From: an uncultured Erythrobacter sp.
GTDB taxonomy: Bacteria; Pseudomonadota; Alphaproteobacteria; Sphingomonadales; Sphingomonadaceae
Assembly (NCBI GenBank): GCA_947495695.1
Contig: CANLZP010000002.1
Coordinates: 620,001-684,000 of the forward strand
DNA length: 64,000 nt
Reading direction: 5' to 3'
Position 1 is the stretch's first letter. Every line of letters starts with the position of its first letter. The notes beneath the pieces are model-generated. The model saw only the letters and a program-made list of their open reading frames with translations. It was not told where the DNA came from and did no database searches. Shown one piece after another: positions 28,039 through 38,011 of the stretch. Both the position numbers and the translations under genes were made by a program.

Positions 28039-28944
28039 TTACCTGTCTCTCTCCACGATAAACCGCGCCAATGCGCGCAGCATATCTGCTTCTTCGCCGT
28101 GACCGGCTAAATGCGCCACTGCCTGTTCAACCAGTGCATGCGCCTGCTCTCGCGCCTTGTCCGCGCCCATCAAACTGACGAAGGTGGCTTTGCCTTGCTC
28201 ACCATCCTTGCGCAGCGCCTTGCCTGCCTTGGCTTCGTCACCCTCTTCATCCAACAAATCGTCAGCAATCTGAAAGGCAAGTCCGATATCGCGAGCGTAG
28301 GCACGCAACTGAGCGCGACCCTCGGGCGGAACCTTACCCAATATTGCTCCCATTTCGACCGAAGCCGCCAATAGAGCGCCCGTTTTCAGCTGCTGCAAGC
28401 GGGTGATGGTGTGCAAATCGTAATCGGCATCCTCGGCCACCATATCCATCATCTGACCGCCGGCCATGCCATCCTTGCCGCTTGCCATTGCCAAGGTGGC
28501 AATCAGTTCCGCCCGCGTGAAAGGATCATTGCTGGTTCCCAAATCGGACAGGATCTCGAACGCCAGAGCATGCAGAGAATCGCCTGCCAGAACTGCTGTC
28601 GCCTCGTCGAAAACTTTGTGCACAGTGGGCTTGCCATGCCGCAGATCATCATCATCCATGCAGGGCAAATCGTCATGAATCAGCGAATAAACGTGTATCG
28701 CCTCGACCGCACAGCCCGCGCGCAGCGCTGCATCGCGATCCACCCCGAACATCTCGGCCGTGCTGACCAACAGCAAGGGGCGCACCCGTTTGCCGCCGCC
28801 AATCGCGGCATAGCGCATGGCCTCTACCAGCCTTGCACGCGTGTCACCTGGCACAGGTAGAAAGGCATCAAACACCGAATCGACCTCTCGCTGAACACGC
28901 TTTAGGCCTTCACTGAGCATTGGGATGTTTTGTACGCTCGACAC
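28039..28944 (-). CDS. ispA: Polyprenyl synthetase, farnesyl diphosphate synthase type
   Basis: A 301-residue prenyltransferase that elongates DMAPP with IPP, the route to farnesyl or geranylgeranyl diphosphate for quinones and carotenoids. The first aspartate motif is HDDLPCMDDDDLRHG and the second is FQIADDLLDEEGD; GGGKRVRPLLL is the IPP-binding start. Length and the DDxxxxD form of the first motif fit bacterial IspA. It starts with GTG at 28944, five bases after the xseB stop, as in the common xseB-ispA operon (dxs often follows elsewhere but is not present here). Confidence 0.93.
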   Translation of the reverse strand: MSSVQNIPMLSEGLKRVQREVDSVFDAFLPVPGDTRARLVEAMRYAAIGGGKRVRPLLLVSTAEMFGVDRDAALRAGCAVEAIHVYSLIHDDLPCMDDDDLRHGKPTVHKVFDEATAVLAGDSLHALAFEILSDLGTSNDPFTRAELIATLAMASGKDGMAGGQMMDMVAEDADYDLHTITRLQQLKTGALLAASVEMGAILGKVPPEGRAQLRAYARDIGLAFQIADDLLDEEGDEAKAGKALRKDGEQGKATFVSLMGADKAREQAHALVEQAVAHLAGHGEEADMLRALARFIVERDR

Positions 28945-28949
28945 TGTTG

Positions 28950-29201
28950 TTATCCAGCAGAATCAAACGGCTGAGTGCCGGTTGGATTGCCCTCTCGATC
29001 AGTCACGATCTTCTCAATCCGTGCCTGCGCAGAATCGAGACGAGCCTGACAATGCTGTCGCAAGGCCTCTCCCTTTTCATAAAGCGTGATGGACTGGTCC
29101 AGCGGGACATTGCCCGTCTCCAGCTGCTGCACAATCTCTTCGAGCGCTCCTAAAGCCTGCTCAAAGCTCATCTGCGAAATATCGGAATTACCCTCTGCCA
29201 T
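28950..29201 (-). CDS. xseB: Exodeoxyribonuclease VII small subunit
   Basis: An 83-residue protein made of one helical hairpin: MSFEQALGALEEIVQQLETG, then LDQSITLYEKGEALRQHCQ and LDSAQARIEKI are the family signatures. XseB binds in several copies to XseA, which is not in the window, to degrade single-stranded DNA. The ATG at 29201 gives the normal length; an open frame to 29300 is not conserved. Confidence 0.94.
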   Translation of the reverse strand: MAEGNSDISQMSFEQALGALEEIVQQLETGNVPLDQSITLYEKGEALRQHCQARLDSAQARIEKIVTDREGNPTGTQPFDSAG

Positions 29202-29266
29202 AGCAAAGGAGCATTGACCCGAGCGGCGCAGGTGGTCAAGCTGATAAGCTAGACGGGGAAGCATGA

Positions 29267-29668
29267 ATGAAGTGGATAATTGCATATATCGCTGCGGCAT
29301 TGACCTTTGGCATGCTGGATTTCTTGTGGCTGGGTTGGGCCGGACCCAATTTGTACCGTCCGATCATTGGGGAGATCATGGCTGACGAGATTCGGGTGGG
29401 CGCCGCTGGTGTTTTCTATTTTTCGTATATCGCGGGAATGGTGTGGTTCGCGATTAGGCCCGGCTTGGAAAGCGGCAAGGTCAAGACCGCCACAATCAAT
29501 GGCATTTTGCTTGGCATGCTGTGTTACGCGACCTTTGATCTGACCAGCCAGGCAGTCTTCAAGGTTTGGGACACCAAGGTGACCGTGCTCGATATACTTT
29601 GGGGCGGCTTTGCCACGGGAGTGGCCAGCACTGTGGCGACCTGGATCACCCTGAAATTGAAGGCATAA
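29267..29668 (+). CDS. DUF2177 family membrane protein
   Basis: A 133-residue protein with four hydrophobic helices. LDFLWLGW near residue 17, YRPIIGEIM, and GMLCYATFDLTSQAVFKVW are the conserved DUF2177 signatures. The family is found across Proteobacteria and has no assigned function. It starts divergently from xseB, 65 bases away, and ends 3 bases before another membrane protein gene, so the two are likely an operon. Confidence 0.9.
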   Translation: MKWIIAYIAAALTFGMLDFLWLGWAGPNLYRPIIGEIMADEIRVGAAGVFYFSYIAGMVWFAIRPGLESGKVKTATINGILLGMLCYATFDLTSQAVFKVWDTKVTVLDILWGGFATGVASTVATWITLKLKA

Positions 29669-29671
29669 GCC

Positions 29672-30328
29672 ATGTTTATCGGTCACTTCGCCCCTGCTTT
29701 CGCAGCGGCAGCGGTCAGCCCGCGCGCGCCTAAACTTGGTACGCTGTTTATTGCGGCCCAATTGGTCGACTGGGCGTTTTTCATATTTGCCGCAATTGGC
29801 ATCGAGAAGATGCGAGTGGACCCCAATGCGACGGTGATGGTTCCGTTCGATCTGTACCATATGCCCTATACACACAGCCTGCTGGGGACGGCGGTTTGGG
29901 CCATATTGTTTGGCTTGTTCATACGATTTCGAGACCGTGATAGCGGCGCTGCTTTACTAGCTGCATTGGTTGTCGCATCGCATTGGTTGCTCGATTTTCT
30001 CACCCATCGGCCAGATCTAACCATTGGTGGTGGAGAGCAGACCTATGGGCTTGGGCTTTGGAATTACCCATATATTGCCATGCCGCTGGAATTGCTGATC
30101 ACCGTGGGAGTCTTTGTCTGGTATATCAAGCGCACGCGCGGACCCATTGCTCCACCAATGATCCTGATGGCGCTGTTGCTAGCCTTCCAAGCGATCAATT
30201 GGTTTGGCCCTGCCCCCCAAGAAGCGAACCTGTTCCTATACCTGCAATCGCTGCTGGCATTTGGCGTCGCGGCTCTGTTTGCACGCTGGGTTGGGAATAA
30301 CCGGTGGCACAAACGCGCTCGGGGCTAG
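29672..30328 (+). CDS. YdjM-like membrane-bound putative metal-dependent hydrolase
   Basis: A 218-residue integral membrane protein with about six helices. GHFAPAFAAAA at the start, YTHSLLGTAVWA in the middle and ASHWLLDFLTHRPDL hold the spaced His and Asp residues expected for the YdjM/LexA-regulated membrane hydrolase group (putative metal ligands). It lies 3 bases after the DUF2177 gene. Enzymatic activity has not been shown for most members; the call is from pattern. Confidence 0.68.
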   Translation: MFIGHFAPAFAAAAVSPRAPKLGTLFIAAQLVDWAFFIFAAIGIEKMRVDPNATVMVPFDLYHMPYTHSLLGTAVWAILFGLFIRFRDRDSGAALLAALVVASHWLLDFLTHRPDLTIGGGEQTYGLGLWNYPYIAMPLELLITVGVFVWYIKRTRGPIAPPMILMALLLAFQAINWFGPAPQEANLFLYLQSLLAFGVAALFARWVGNNRWHKRARG

Positions 30329-30360
30329 CGAGGCAAAGCATGCGGCGCTAAGGCGCAGCT

Positions 30361-32607
30361 ATGGCTAGCAACGCATCGCAGATCACCCCAGAAGTCGTCG
30401 AACAACACGGGCTCAGCCCGGAAGAGTATGAGCGCGTTCTCAGTGGATTGGGGCGCGAGCCCAATCTGGTGGAATTGGGCATCTTTTCCGTCATGTGGTC
30501 TGAGCATTGCTCATACAAATCATCACGCCTGCATCTAAAGAAGCTGCCAACCGAAGCTCCGTGGGTCATCTGCGGACCTGGCGAGAATGCAGGCATTATC
30601 GACATTGGCGATAATCAGGCCGCGATCTTCAAGATGGAGAGCCACAACCACCCATCCTATATCGAGCCCTATCAAGGCGCGGCGACGGGTGTGGGCGGCA
30701 TTTTGCGCGATGTGTTCACCATGGGTGCGCGACCGGTGGCCAATGCCAATGCGCTGCGCTTTGGCCGGCCCGAACATCCCAAGATGCAGCATCTGGTCAA
30801 AGGTGTGGTCGCGGGCATTGGCGGTTATGGCAACTGCGTAGGCGTTCCCACTGTGTGCGGCGAGACCAATTTTCACCCGGCCTATGACGGCAATATTCTG
30901 GTCAATGCGATGACCGTTGGCGTGGCCGATCAGGACAAGATATTCTACTCCGCAGCGACCGGCGTGGGCAATCCGATCGTCTATGTCGGATCCAAAACCG
31001 GGCGAGACGGCATCCATGGTGCGACCATGGCCAGCGCCGACTTTGAAGAGGATGCAGAAGCCAAGCGCCCGACCGTTCAAGTCGGCGATCCGTTTACCGA
31101 AAAGCTGCTGATCGAGGCGTGCCTTGAACTGATGGCGACAGATGCCATCGTTGCCATTCAGGACATGGGCGCTGCTGGCCTGACATCCTCCAGCGTGGAA
31201 ATGGCAACCAATGGCAAGGCCGGCATCCGGCTCAACATGAACAAGGTGCCCTGCCGCGAAACCGGTATGACGCCTTACGAAATGATGCTGAGCGAAAGCC
31301 AGGAGCGGATGCTGATGGTGCTCAAGCCGGGCAAAGAAGCCATGGCGGCCGAAATTTTCGAGAAGTGGGAGCTGGACTTTGCCATTATTGGCGAAGTGAC
31401 TGACACGCAGCATATGGTGCTGGAATTTGAAGGTGAGGTCGTTTGCGACATTCCTTTGGGGCCTCTCGCAGCCGACGCACCCGAGTATGACCGGCCATAT
31501 CTGTCCAAAGAGGAATACAAGGCCTGGGCGCAAGTCAAACCGCTGAAAAGCGTTCCGGAAAGCACCGACATTGGTGCGGATCTGCTCAAGCTGATGGCCT
31601 CCCCCGCCCTCGCCTCGAGGCGCTGGATCTCCGAACAATATGATAGCCAAGTGGGCGCAGATACCTTGCAAACCGGCGGCGATGCCGGTGTTGTCCGCGT
31701 CCACGGCACTAAGAAGGCGCTGGCAATCACCACCGATTGCACGCCACGCTATGTCTATGCTGATCCGTATGAGGGCGGCAAACAGGCGATTGCTGAGGCC
31801 TACCGGAATCTATGCGCGGTGGGTGCAAGGCCGCTGGCGGTGACCAATTGCCTCAATTTTGCAAATCCACAGCGCCCCGAAATCATGAGCCAGTTCGTCC
31901 ATGCCCTAGAAGGTATGGGCGAAGCTTGCCGAGCGCTCGACTTCCCGATCGTGTCGGGCAATGTCAGCCTCTATAATGAAAGCAAGGCAACGGGCGGCGG
32001 TTCAGCCATCCTTCCCACACCGGCCATCGGCGGCGTTGGCATCATCGACGATTATTCGAAGATGATGACGATGGGCTTCAAGAATGCTGGCGACACGCTT
32101 TATCTGGTTGGTCCAGAATTTTGGGCCAAGCCTGATCCTACCCGGTCGCATTTGGGCAAATCCTTGTGGTTAAAAGAAATTCATGGCCAAGACGATGGCC
32201 GCGCGCCTCCGACAGATTTGACGGTTGAGCGGAATGCTGGCGCGATCATTCACGAATTGATCGAAGATGGCTTGGTCAATGCTGTCCATGACCTTTCCGA
32301 CGGCGGGTTGGCTGTTGGCCTTGCTGAAATGGCCTTGGCCAGTGGTCTGGGTGCCGATGTTGAAGGCAATGACTCTTACACGTCAGCGCAATGGTGGTTT
32401 GGCGAAGACCAGGGTCGCTATATTATCTCAGTCCCCGACACCGATGCACTAAACGAGGCATTGGCCAAAGGCACGCAAGATGCCGAAACCGCTCAAATCG
32501 GGTTCCGCAGGCTTGGGACCGTTGGCGGCGAGGCGCTGTTAGGCGTTCCCCTCGCCGACCTTCGCGAGGCTCATGCGAGCTTCTTCCGCGACTGGATGGA
32601 GGGGTGA
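30361..32607 (+). CDS. purL: Phosphoribosylformylglycinamidine synthase subunit PurL
   Basis: Small-type PurL, which with PurQ and PurS converts FGAR to FGAM in purine synthesis. At 748 residues it lacks the N-terminal PurS-like and C-terminal glutaminase domains of the large type. The catalytic His is in [11 protein letters not shown] (His 49); [32 protein letters not shown] and [11 protein letters not shown] are further AIRS-family signatures in the two tandem halves. purQ and purS are not in the window. An intergenic inverted repeat follows the stop. Confidence 0.97.
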   Translation: MASNASQITPEVVEQHGLSPEEYERVLSGLGREPNLVELGIFSVMWSEHCSYKSSRLHLKKLPTEAPWVICGPGENAGIIDIGDNQAAIFKMESHNHPSYIEPYQGAATGVGGILRDVFTMGARPVANANALRFGRPEHPKMQHLVKGVVAGIGGYGNCVGVPTVCGETNFHPAYDGNILVNAMTVGVADQDKIFYSAATGVGNPIVYVGSKTGRDGIHGATMASADFEEDAEAKRPTVQVGDPFTEKLLIEACLELMATDAIVAIQDMGAAGLTSSSVEMATNGKAGIRLNMNKVPCRETGMTPYEMMLSESQERMLMVLKPGKEAMAAEIFEKWELDFAIIGEVTDTQHMVLEFEGEVVCDIPLGPLAADAPEYDRPYLSKEEYKAWAQVKPLKSVPESTDIGADLLKLMASPALASRRWISEQYDSQVGADTLQTGGDAGVVRVHGTKKALAITTDCTPRYVYADPYEGGKQAIAEAYRNLCAVGARPLAVTNCLNFANPQRPEIMSQFVHALEGMGEACRALDFPIVSGNVSLYNESKATGGGSAILPTPAIGGVGIIDDYSKMMTMGFKNAGDTLYLVGPEFWAKPDPTRSHLGKSLWLKEIHGQDDGRAPPTDLTVERNAGAIIHELIEDGLVNAVHDLSDGGLAVGLAEMALASGLGADVEGNDSYTSAQWWFGEDQGRYIISVPDTDALNEALAKGTQDAETAQIGFRRLGTVGGEALLGVPLADLREAHASFFRDWMEG

Positions 32608-32616
32608 TACGCCTAG

Positions 32617-32696
32617 CCCGTTCATGCTGAGCCTGTCGAAGTACGAACGGGTGGAGCGCAACTGCACTCGCCCTTCGACAAGCTCAGGACGAACGG
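32617..32696. repeat. Intergenic inverted-repeat element after purL
   Basis: Left arm 32618-32641 and right arm 32673-32696 are inverted copies of 24 bases with three mismatches; the core is of the type CCGTTC..CTGAGC..GTCGAAG. A nested hairpin pairs CCCGTTC (32617-32623) with GAACGGG (32645-32651). Elements with this TTCGACAAGCTCAG core are dispersed between genes in many sphingomonads and related bacteria; only one copy is in this window. It could act as a transcript end or processing site after purL. Confidence 0.85.
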
Positions 32697-32699
32697 TGA

Positions 32700-33032
<333 letters not shown>

Positions 33033-33040
33033 GTGACGTC

Positions 33041-33448
33041 ATGACTGCCGGATATTCAGAAACGCCGCTCGCTCAAAAGCTCACTCTGCGCGATGGCCAG
33101 GTGTGTTGGTTTGATGCCATGCCCGAGAATATCATCGACGAAATTGACGAATATGCGCTGGAGCTGCGCTTTGCTTCTGAACCGTTTGAGGGGCTGGACG
33201 CGGCCCATATTTTTGTAACCGAAGAAGACGACTTGACCGCTAAGTTGGAAAATCTGCGTGGGTTGATCGACAAGAAGGGTCAGATCTGGGTCAGCTGGCC
33301 CAAGAAGGGTTCTGGTCGGGAAACCGCCTTAGATCAAGCTGCGGTCCAGCGCATCGGGCTGGCAGCTGGACTGGTTGATACCAAGAAATGCGCCGTAGAC
33401 GAGATTTGGTCCGGCCTCAAATTTGTGATTCCGAAAGCAGACCGATGA
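33041..33448 (+). CDS. DUF3052 family protein
   Basis: A 135-residue soluble protein. GYSETPLAQKLTLRDGQ at the start, WVSWPKKGSGRETALDQ in the second half and DEIWSGLKFVIPK at the end are the DUF3052 signatures. The family is widespread and uncharacterised. The ATG at 33041 gives the conserved start; the frame is open further upstream inside the DUF6122 gene but without similarity. Its stop overlaps the next ATG by four bases (ATGA). Confidence 0.88.
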   Translation: MTAGYSETPLAQKLTLRDGQVCWFDAMPENIIDEIDEYALELRFASEPFEGLDAAHIFVTEEDDLTAKLENLRGLIDKKGQIWVSWPKKGSGRETALDQAAVQRIGLAAGLVDTKKCAVDEIWSGLKFVIPKADR

Positions 33449-34701
33449 ACAGCCAACCGGCAACCGGCGCGCCCGTATCGGGACGGCCCGATACATCTAC
33501 TCTGCTGTTCGTCGCCTTTGTCCTGTTCATCGACATGGTCGGCATCGGACTGATCATTCCAGTCATGCCCGCCCTGCTCGAGACACTAACAGGGCAAGGC
33601 GTGGAGCAAACCGCAGAAATTGGCGGCTGGCTACTGTTTGCCTATGCCGTCATGCAATTCCTGTTTGCTCCGATCATTGGTGGCCTGTCCGATCGCTATG
33701 GCAGACGACCGATATTGCTGTTCACTCTGTTTTTTCTGGGCATTGATTACGCCATTATGGCTTGGGCCCCGGATCTGTGGTGGTTGTTTGTCGGTCGATT
33801 GTTGTCGGGCATCATGGGGGCAAGCTGGGGCGCTGCCAACAGCTGCGTTGCCGATGTTGTCTCGCCGCAAGATCGAGGCCGCTATTTCGGCATTTTGGGC
33901 GGTGCCGCAGCCAGCGGATTTGTTGTAGGACCAGCCATCGGCGGCGTTCTGGGCAGTGTCGATGAGCGCCTGCCATTTGTGGCAGCGGCCATTCTCTCCA
34001 TCACCGTCGCGGCGATTGGCTATTTCATCCTCAAGGAAACGCTGCCGACTGAAAAGCGCCGCCGATTCACCATCGGGCGTGCCAATCCTTTTGGAACGAT
34101 CATCCAGATGGCCCAGACCCCCATCGTGCTCGGCTTTTTGGGTATTATCTTCCTGATGCAGCTGGCTTCCCAATCGACCTTCACCGTTTGGGCTTACTAC
34201 AACGTCCTCGCCTTTGGCTGGAATGAATTGCAGATTGGTTTGAGCATCGCATTTTACGGCCTGCTGCTTGCCATCGTTCAGGGCGGGTTGACCGGCCCAG
34301 CAATCGCGCGCTTCGGCGCCAAATCGACGAGCATGATCGGGTTTGTATTTGCGGTGCCCGCTTATGCCATGTTCGCTTTTGCGCCAGGCGGTTGGACCAT
34401 GCTGGCAGGCATATTGCTGGGCAGCCTTGCCGGCCTCAGTTTTCCGGCCATGCAGCAATTGATGACCGAACGGATCAGCGATAATGCGCAAGGCGAGCTG
34501 CAGGGCGCTATTGCCTCTGTCATCAGCCTGACCAGCATCATCGGGCCCGTTGTCATGACCGGATTGTTTGGCGCTTTTGCCGATGACAAGGGCCTCTATT
34601 TCCCCGGCGCACCGTTCTTGCTCTCGGTCTTTATCCTGTTTGCAGCACTGGCTTTGCTGCGCTGGAATCTTGGCCGAATAACAACCGAGGCCTCTGCTTA
34701 A
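33445..34701 (+). CDS. MFS transporter, TCR/Tet-like exporter
   Basis: A 418-residue major facilitator with 12 predicted helices. Motif A between helices 2 and 3 is GGLSDRYGRRPILL; helix 1 has DMVGIGLIIPVMP and helix 5 the motif C-like GFVVGPAIGGVLG, both typical of drug:H+ antiporters such as TetA. Whether it exports tetracycline is unknown; chromosomal homologues are common and often not resistance genes. It is coupled to the DUF3052 gene by a four-base overlap and its stop overlaps the convergent coq4 stop. Confidence 0.88.
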   Translation: MNSQPATGAPVSGRPDTSTLLFVAFVLFIDMVGIGLIIPVMPALLETLTGQGVEQTAEIGGWLLFAYAVMQFLFAPIIGGLSDRYGRRPILLFTLFFLGIDYAIMAWAPDLWWLFVGRLLSGIMGASWGAANSCVADVVSPQDRGRYFGILGGAAASGFVVGPAIGGVLGSVDERLPFVAAAILSITVAAIGYFILKETLPTEKRRRFTIGRANPFGTIIQMAQTPIVLGFLGIIFLMQLASQSTFTVWAYYNVLAFGWNELQIGLSIAFYGLLLAIVQGGLTGPAIARFGAKSTSMIGFVFAVPAYAMFAFAPGGWTMLAGILLGSLAGLSFPAMQQLMTERISDNAQGELQGAIASVISLTSIIGPVVMTGLFGAFADDKGLYFPGAPFLLSVFILFAALALLRWNLGRITTEASA

Positions 34702-35492
34702 GCTGCAAGAGCCTCTTCCGGCATGCGCATGTCTTCATCGGCAGTGCCCTCGGCAATCATCTGCGCGATACATTGGCGATAAATAACCGGCTCGCCGATA
34801 TTCAACCGCTTGCGCGCTTCATCAATATCTTCGCGCATCAAAGCTTCGATATCTTCATGCGCAATTTTCGCAGCCGCCTTACCCAGACGCCGCCCTTCGC
34901 GGATCGCCTCGAATAAGGGAGCGTTGGTGTCCGATTCCTTCAAGCGCTGCCTGGTTCCGGCATAGGCAATGAACAACACACCCAGATTGTGGTTCTGTTC
35001 ATAGCTAAAGCCGAGCAATGCAGCCTCGCCCAAACCGTCACGGTTATAGCTGGTCAGCACGTGAAACAGATCATGCGTATCGCGCAGCCGTTCAAAATAC
35101 CATTCGGTTTGATCTTGTAGACGCGCTTTCTTGTCCTGCCATTTGTGGCTTTCTGCCACTAGGCCCGCAGCAGATAGACCTTCGCGCTTCATAAACTTCA
35201 TATAGTGCTGAGCGACAGTGTTCGCGCCGCAATCAGCCCAGCGGTTATGATCGTCCAACATAGCCGGCAGATCGACATTCTCGCGCATCATGCGCTGGCC
35301 TTCTGGCGACCGGATGAAATTCCAGCCCTGTTTGTGGCCCTTTTTCCCCTTCAAAGCCTCGATAATATGAAAGACCTGCTCGGTGTCTTCCTTATCCTCG
35401 ACCAATTTGCGGAAATGGTGCAGCACCTTGAACGGGCGGAAACCCGATGTTTTGCGATCTGGATGGACCAGCGGGAGATCAGTAAGAGCCAT
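34698..35492 (-). CDS. coq4: Coq4-family ubiquinone biosynthesis protein
   Basis: A 264-residue protein of the Coq4 family, whose signature is the metal-binding DTHDLFHVLTSYNRDGLGE (HDxxH...E type, about residues 138-156). Coq4 is a ubiquinone biosynthesis protein, recently linked to decarboxylation/hydroxylation of the quinone ring. The ATG at 35492 follows a strong GGAGGT with 5-base spacing and a good promoter lies at 35515-35543. It converges with the MFS gene, overlapping its stop by four bases. Confidence 0.88.
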   Translation of the reverse strand: MALTDLPLVHPDRKTSGFRPFKVLHHFRKLVEDKEDTEQVFHIIEALKGKKGHKQGWNFIRSPEGQRMMRENVDLPAMLDDHNRWADCGANTVAQHYMKFMKREGLSAAGLVAESHKWQDKKARLQDQTEWYFERLRDTHDLFHVLTSYNRDGLGEAALLGFSYEQNHNLGVLFIAYAGTRQRLKESDTNAPLFEAIREGRRLGKAAAKIAHEDIEALMREDIDEARKRLNIGEPVIYRQCIAQMIAEGTADEDMRMPEEALAA

Positions 35493-35514
35493 AATTACCT
35501 CCGTAACGCAGCAC

Positions 35515-35543
35515 TATTTACAGTAATGTTAATAGCCTGTCTA
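35515..35543 (-). promoter_or_regulatory. Candidate sigma-70 promoter of coq4
   Basis: On the minus strand TAGACA (35538-35543) and TAAATA (35515-35520) are 17 bases apart, 22 bases before the coq4 ATG. Spacing is ideal and both boxes are close to consensus. Motif evidence only. Confidence 0.5.
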
Positions 35544-35593
35544 CTTCCTCACATGCGTACTGTCCGCTAGGCTGAGTTGCAGGGAGATTTCAC

Positions 35594-36190
35594 ATGACGA
35601 GACGGTGGCCAATGTGGCTGGGTTTGCTGTTGGGATTAGGCGCCATGCTGCTGCCATTTGTCTTGCAAATCGACTGGGTGACACAATGGCAATTGGCGAC
35701 CCGGTGGACGTCCCGAGTGGGATTCCCTTTGCTAATGCTCGCCTATGTCGCTCGACCACTTGTGCAAATTTGGAGCAATGGGTTTTCGAAAGCATTGCTC
35801 AGCATGCGCAAATACGTTGGCCTTGGATTTGCCTTAAGCCACACAGTCCACCTGTTTGCCTTAGTTTCCTATTTGCAAATCAGCGGCCAGCCCGCGCCTG
35901 TTGCAACACTTTACGGCGGAGGTGCGGGCTATGTCATTTTGTACGCTATGGCATTCACCTCAAACAGATCCGCGATGAAGGCAATGGGAGTTTGGTGGAA
36001 ACGGCTCCATACGCTGGGAATCCACGCACTGTGGTTCATCTATTTGGTGACCTATTCCGGCCGCTTGTTTGATCCTGACACACGCTTGCTGGGTGTGATA
36101 ACCGTTTCTATCCTTGCACTGACAGGAGCTATCAGGCTCAACGCTTGGCTGAAAGCACGTCGCAAAAGGATTCCAGCAAAAGCAATTTAG
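35594..36190 (+). CDS. Ferric-reductase-like transmembrane protein (MsrQ-like)
   Basis: A 198-residue protein with six hydrophobic helices. Histidines lie in pairs expected for haem ligation in the ferric reductase-like domain: SHTVHLFALVSY (helix 3) and LHTLGIHALWFIYL (helix 5). TLYGGGAGYVILYAMAFTSN joins them, and RKYVGLGFA precedes helix 3. Size and layout resemble MsrQ, the haem subunit of the periplasmic methionine sulfoxide reductase, but no msrP is adjacent, so the partner is unknown. It is divergent from coq4. Confidence 0.75.
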   Translation: MTRRWPMWLGLLLGLGAMLLPFVLQIDWVTQWQLATRWTSRVGFPLLMLAYVARPLVQIWSNGFSKALLSMRKYVGLGFALSHTVHLFALVSYLQISGQPAPVATLYGGGAGYVILYAMAFTSNRSAMKAMGVWWKRLHTLGIHALWFIYLVTYSGRLFDPDTRLLGVITVSILALTGAIRLNAWLKARRKRIPAKAI

Positions 36191-37107
36191 CCGCGGATCC
36201 AGTCGCCCTCGGGAATATCCATCAGTTTCAGGATCGAGCTCAAATCACCATAATCGATCCAACCATTGGCAGCTTGGCGCGCTTTGGGCTTGGCACGATA
36301 GGCCAGCCCGAAATCGGCAGCTTCGAGCATCGGGATGTCATTGGCTCCGTCACCTGTTGCCAAAGACACTGCATTGGCGCCTAATTGCTCCAATTCCTCC
36401 AGCAGGACGGCTCGTTTAACCGAGCTGTCCGTAATGGTGCCAACCAATCCGCCCGTAAGCCGGCCACTTGAGACCTCAAGGCGGTTGCCAACCACGCGAT
36501 CAAACCCAAGCTGCTGCGCGATCACATCAGCAAAATGGTGGAACCCACCAGTTACCAGGACCGTTCGGCATCCATGCGCTTTCAGGGTTTGAACCAAAGC
36601 TCGCGCGCCGGGCATGGCGGTAATCCGTTCGGACAAACATTGCTCAATCGCGCCTTCATCCAGACCAGCCAACAGACCAACCCGCTCCAGCAGCGCGCTT
36701 TCAAAGTCGAGTTCGCCCAACATAGCGCGTTCGGTAATGTCGGCGATCTTGTCTTTGATACCCGCATAATCGGCCAACTCGTCAATGCATTCCTGCTCAA
36801 TCATGGTGGAATCCATGTCGGAGACGAACAAACGCGGTACCGTAATGTCCGCGCGCGCAATCAGCACATCGGACGGAGAGAAATGCTGATCCAGCACCTC
36901 GCGCAGTGCCGCTTCGTCACCATCAGGCAGGGACAAATGCAGCGCGCCGCCGTGGTGATCCAGCATGCGAGCCATCGCAACCGGCATTCCGAGCGCCTCC
37001 AAAGCGGCGATAGCCTGTTCAACAGACGTTTCCAGCGACGCAGGGTCTGCTATCAGTCGGGCGATGAGCAAGCGAGAATCTCCAAAACGAACAAGCGTGG
37101 CGCTCAT
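36187..37107 (-). CDS. serB: Phosphoserine phosphatase
   Basis: SerB dephosphorylates phosphoserine, the last step of serine synthesis. The 306-residue HAD enzyme has the nucleophile motif VSDMDSTMIEQE (Asp 97, Asp 99), the threonine/serine motif VLVTGGFHHFAD and the metal motif ATGDGANDIPMLEAADFG. The N-terminal 85 residues are a degenerate ACT-like domain. The ATG at 37107 gives SATLVRFGDSR; this 5' end overlaps the divergent miaA 5' end by 44 bases. Confidence 0.95.
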   Translation of the reverse strand: MSATLVRFGDSRLLIARLIADPASLETSVEQAIAALEALGMPVAMARMLDHHGGALHLSLPDGDEAALREVLDQHFSPSDVLIARADITVPRLFVSDMDSTMIEQECIDELADYAGIKDKIADITERAMLGELDFESALLERVGLLAGLDEGAIEQCLSERITAMPGARALVQTLKAHGCRTVLVTGGFHHFADVIAQQLGFDRVVGNRLEVSSGRLTGGLVGTITDSSVKRAVLLEELEQLGANAVSLATGDGANDIPMLEAADFGLAYRAKPKARQAANGWIDYGDLSSILKLMDIPEGDWIRG

Positions 37108-38011
37108 CGCAGGGCCAACCGCCAGCGGCAAGAGCGATTGCGCGGTTCAGCTTGCCTTGGCTCTGGAAAAGCAGGGTCGAAAGTCCGCTATTATCAATGC
37201 CGACAGCGCGCAAGTCTATGCCGACCTGCAGATATTGAGCGCTCGCCCGACAAGCCAAGAAATGGGCGGGATCGAGCACCGACTGTTCGGAACCTGGGAT
37301 GGCGCGGAGGCATGTTCAGCGGCGGATTGGGCCACCGAGGCCAAGGGAGAGATTGCCGCCTTGCATGCACAAGATGCCGTGCCGATCCTGTGCGGCGGGA
37401 CCGGGATGTATGTCAAAACCTTGCTAGAAGGTATCGCGCCCATTCCAGAGATCACCCCCTCCATTCGCGAGATGGTGCGCAGACTGCCCACACATGATGC
37501 CTATAACGCGCTGGCCGATGAAGACCCCGAGCGCCACGCTGCCCTCGCCCCAAACGATAGCCAGAGGATCGCCCGAGCGTTGGAAGTTGTGCGCTCAACC
37601 GGAAAGCCGATGGAACATTGGCTGAAGCACAAAACGGGCGGCATTGCCGATCAAGTTGAGTTGCATCCCATGATTATGCTGCCCGATCGTGATTGGCTGT
37701 ACGAGCGGTGCGACCGGCGGTTCCTGCTCATGCTGGAGCAAGGCGCGCTGGACGAGGTAGAAAGACTGGTCGCCCGTGACCTAGACCCGGGCCTACCGGT
37801 TATGCGGGCCATCGGCGTGCGTGAAATCGCGGCCTATCTCAGAGCATTGTGCTCGCGAGAGGAAATGGTGGAGCAAGGCCAGCAAGCGACCAGAAATTAC
37901 GCAAAGCGCCAATATACGTGGTTTCGGCGGCAAACGGGTGAGGACTGGCCAAAGGTTGAGTCTCAAAATTGCGACATTGATACAATATTCGCATCATTAT
38001 TACGCAATTAG
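37064..38011 (+). CDS. miaA: tRNA dimethylallyltransferase
   Basis: MiaA puts a dimethylallyl group on A37 of tRNAs that read UNN codons. The 315 residues have the P-loop AGPTASGKS (residues 16-24), NADSAQVYADLQILSARP, the tRNA-contact motif VPILCGGTGMYVKTLLEG and the C-terminal RQYTWFRR-like KRQYTWFRRQ. The ATG at 37064 leaves the normal short N-terminus; because serB starts at 37107 on the other strand, both 5' coding ends overlap. Confidence 0.95.
   Translation: MSKRESPKRTSVALIAGPTASGKSDCAVQLALALEKQGRKSAIINADSAQVYADLQILSARPTSQEMGGIEHRLFGTWDGAEACSAADWATEAKGEIAALHAQDAVPILCGGTGMYVKTLLEGIAPIPEITPSIREMVRRLPTHDAYNALADEDPERHAALAPNDSQRIARALEVVRSTGKPMEHWLKHKTGGIADQVELHPMIMLPDRDWLYERCDRRFLLMLEQGALDEVERLVARDLDPGLPVMRAIGVREIAAYLRALCSREEMVEQGQQATRNYAKRQYTWFRRQTGEDWPKVESQNCDIDTIFASLLRN

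Noticed and set aside
30535-31704. 389-residue minus-strand frame opposite purL
   Set aside because: Antisense to a certain gene; composition (rich in His, Arg, Ala, no domain) is that of a shadow frame, common in GC-rich codons.
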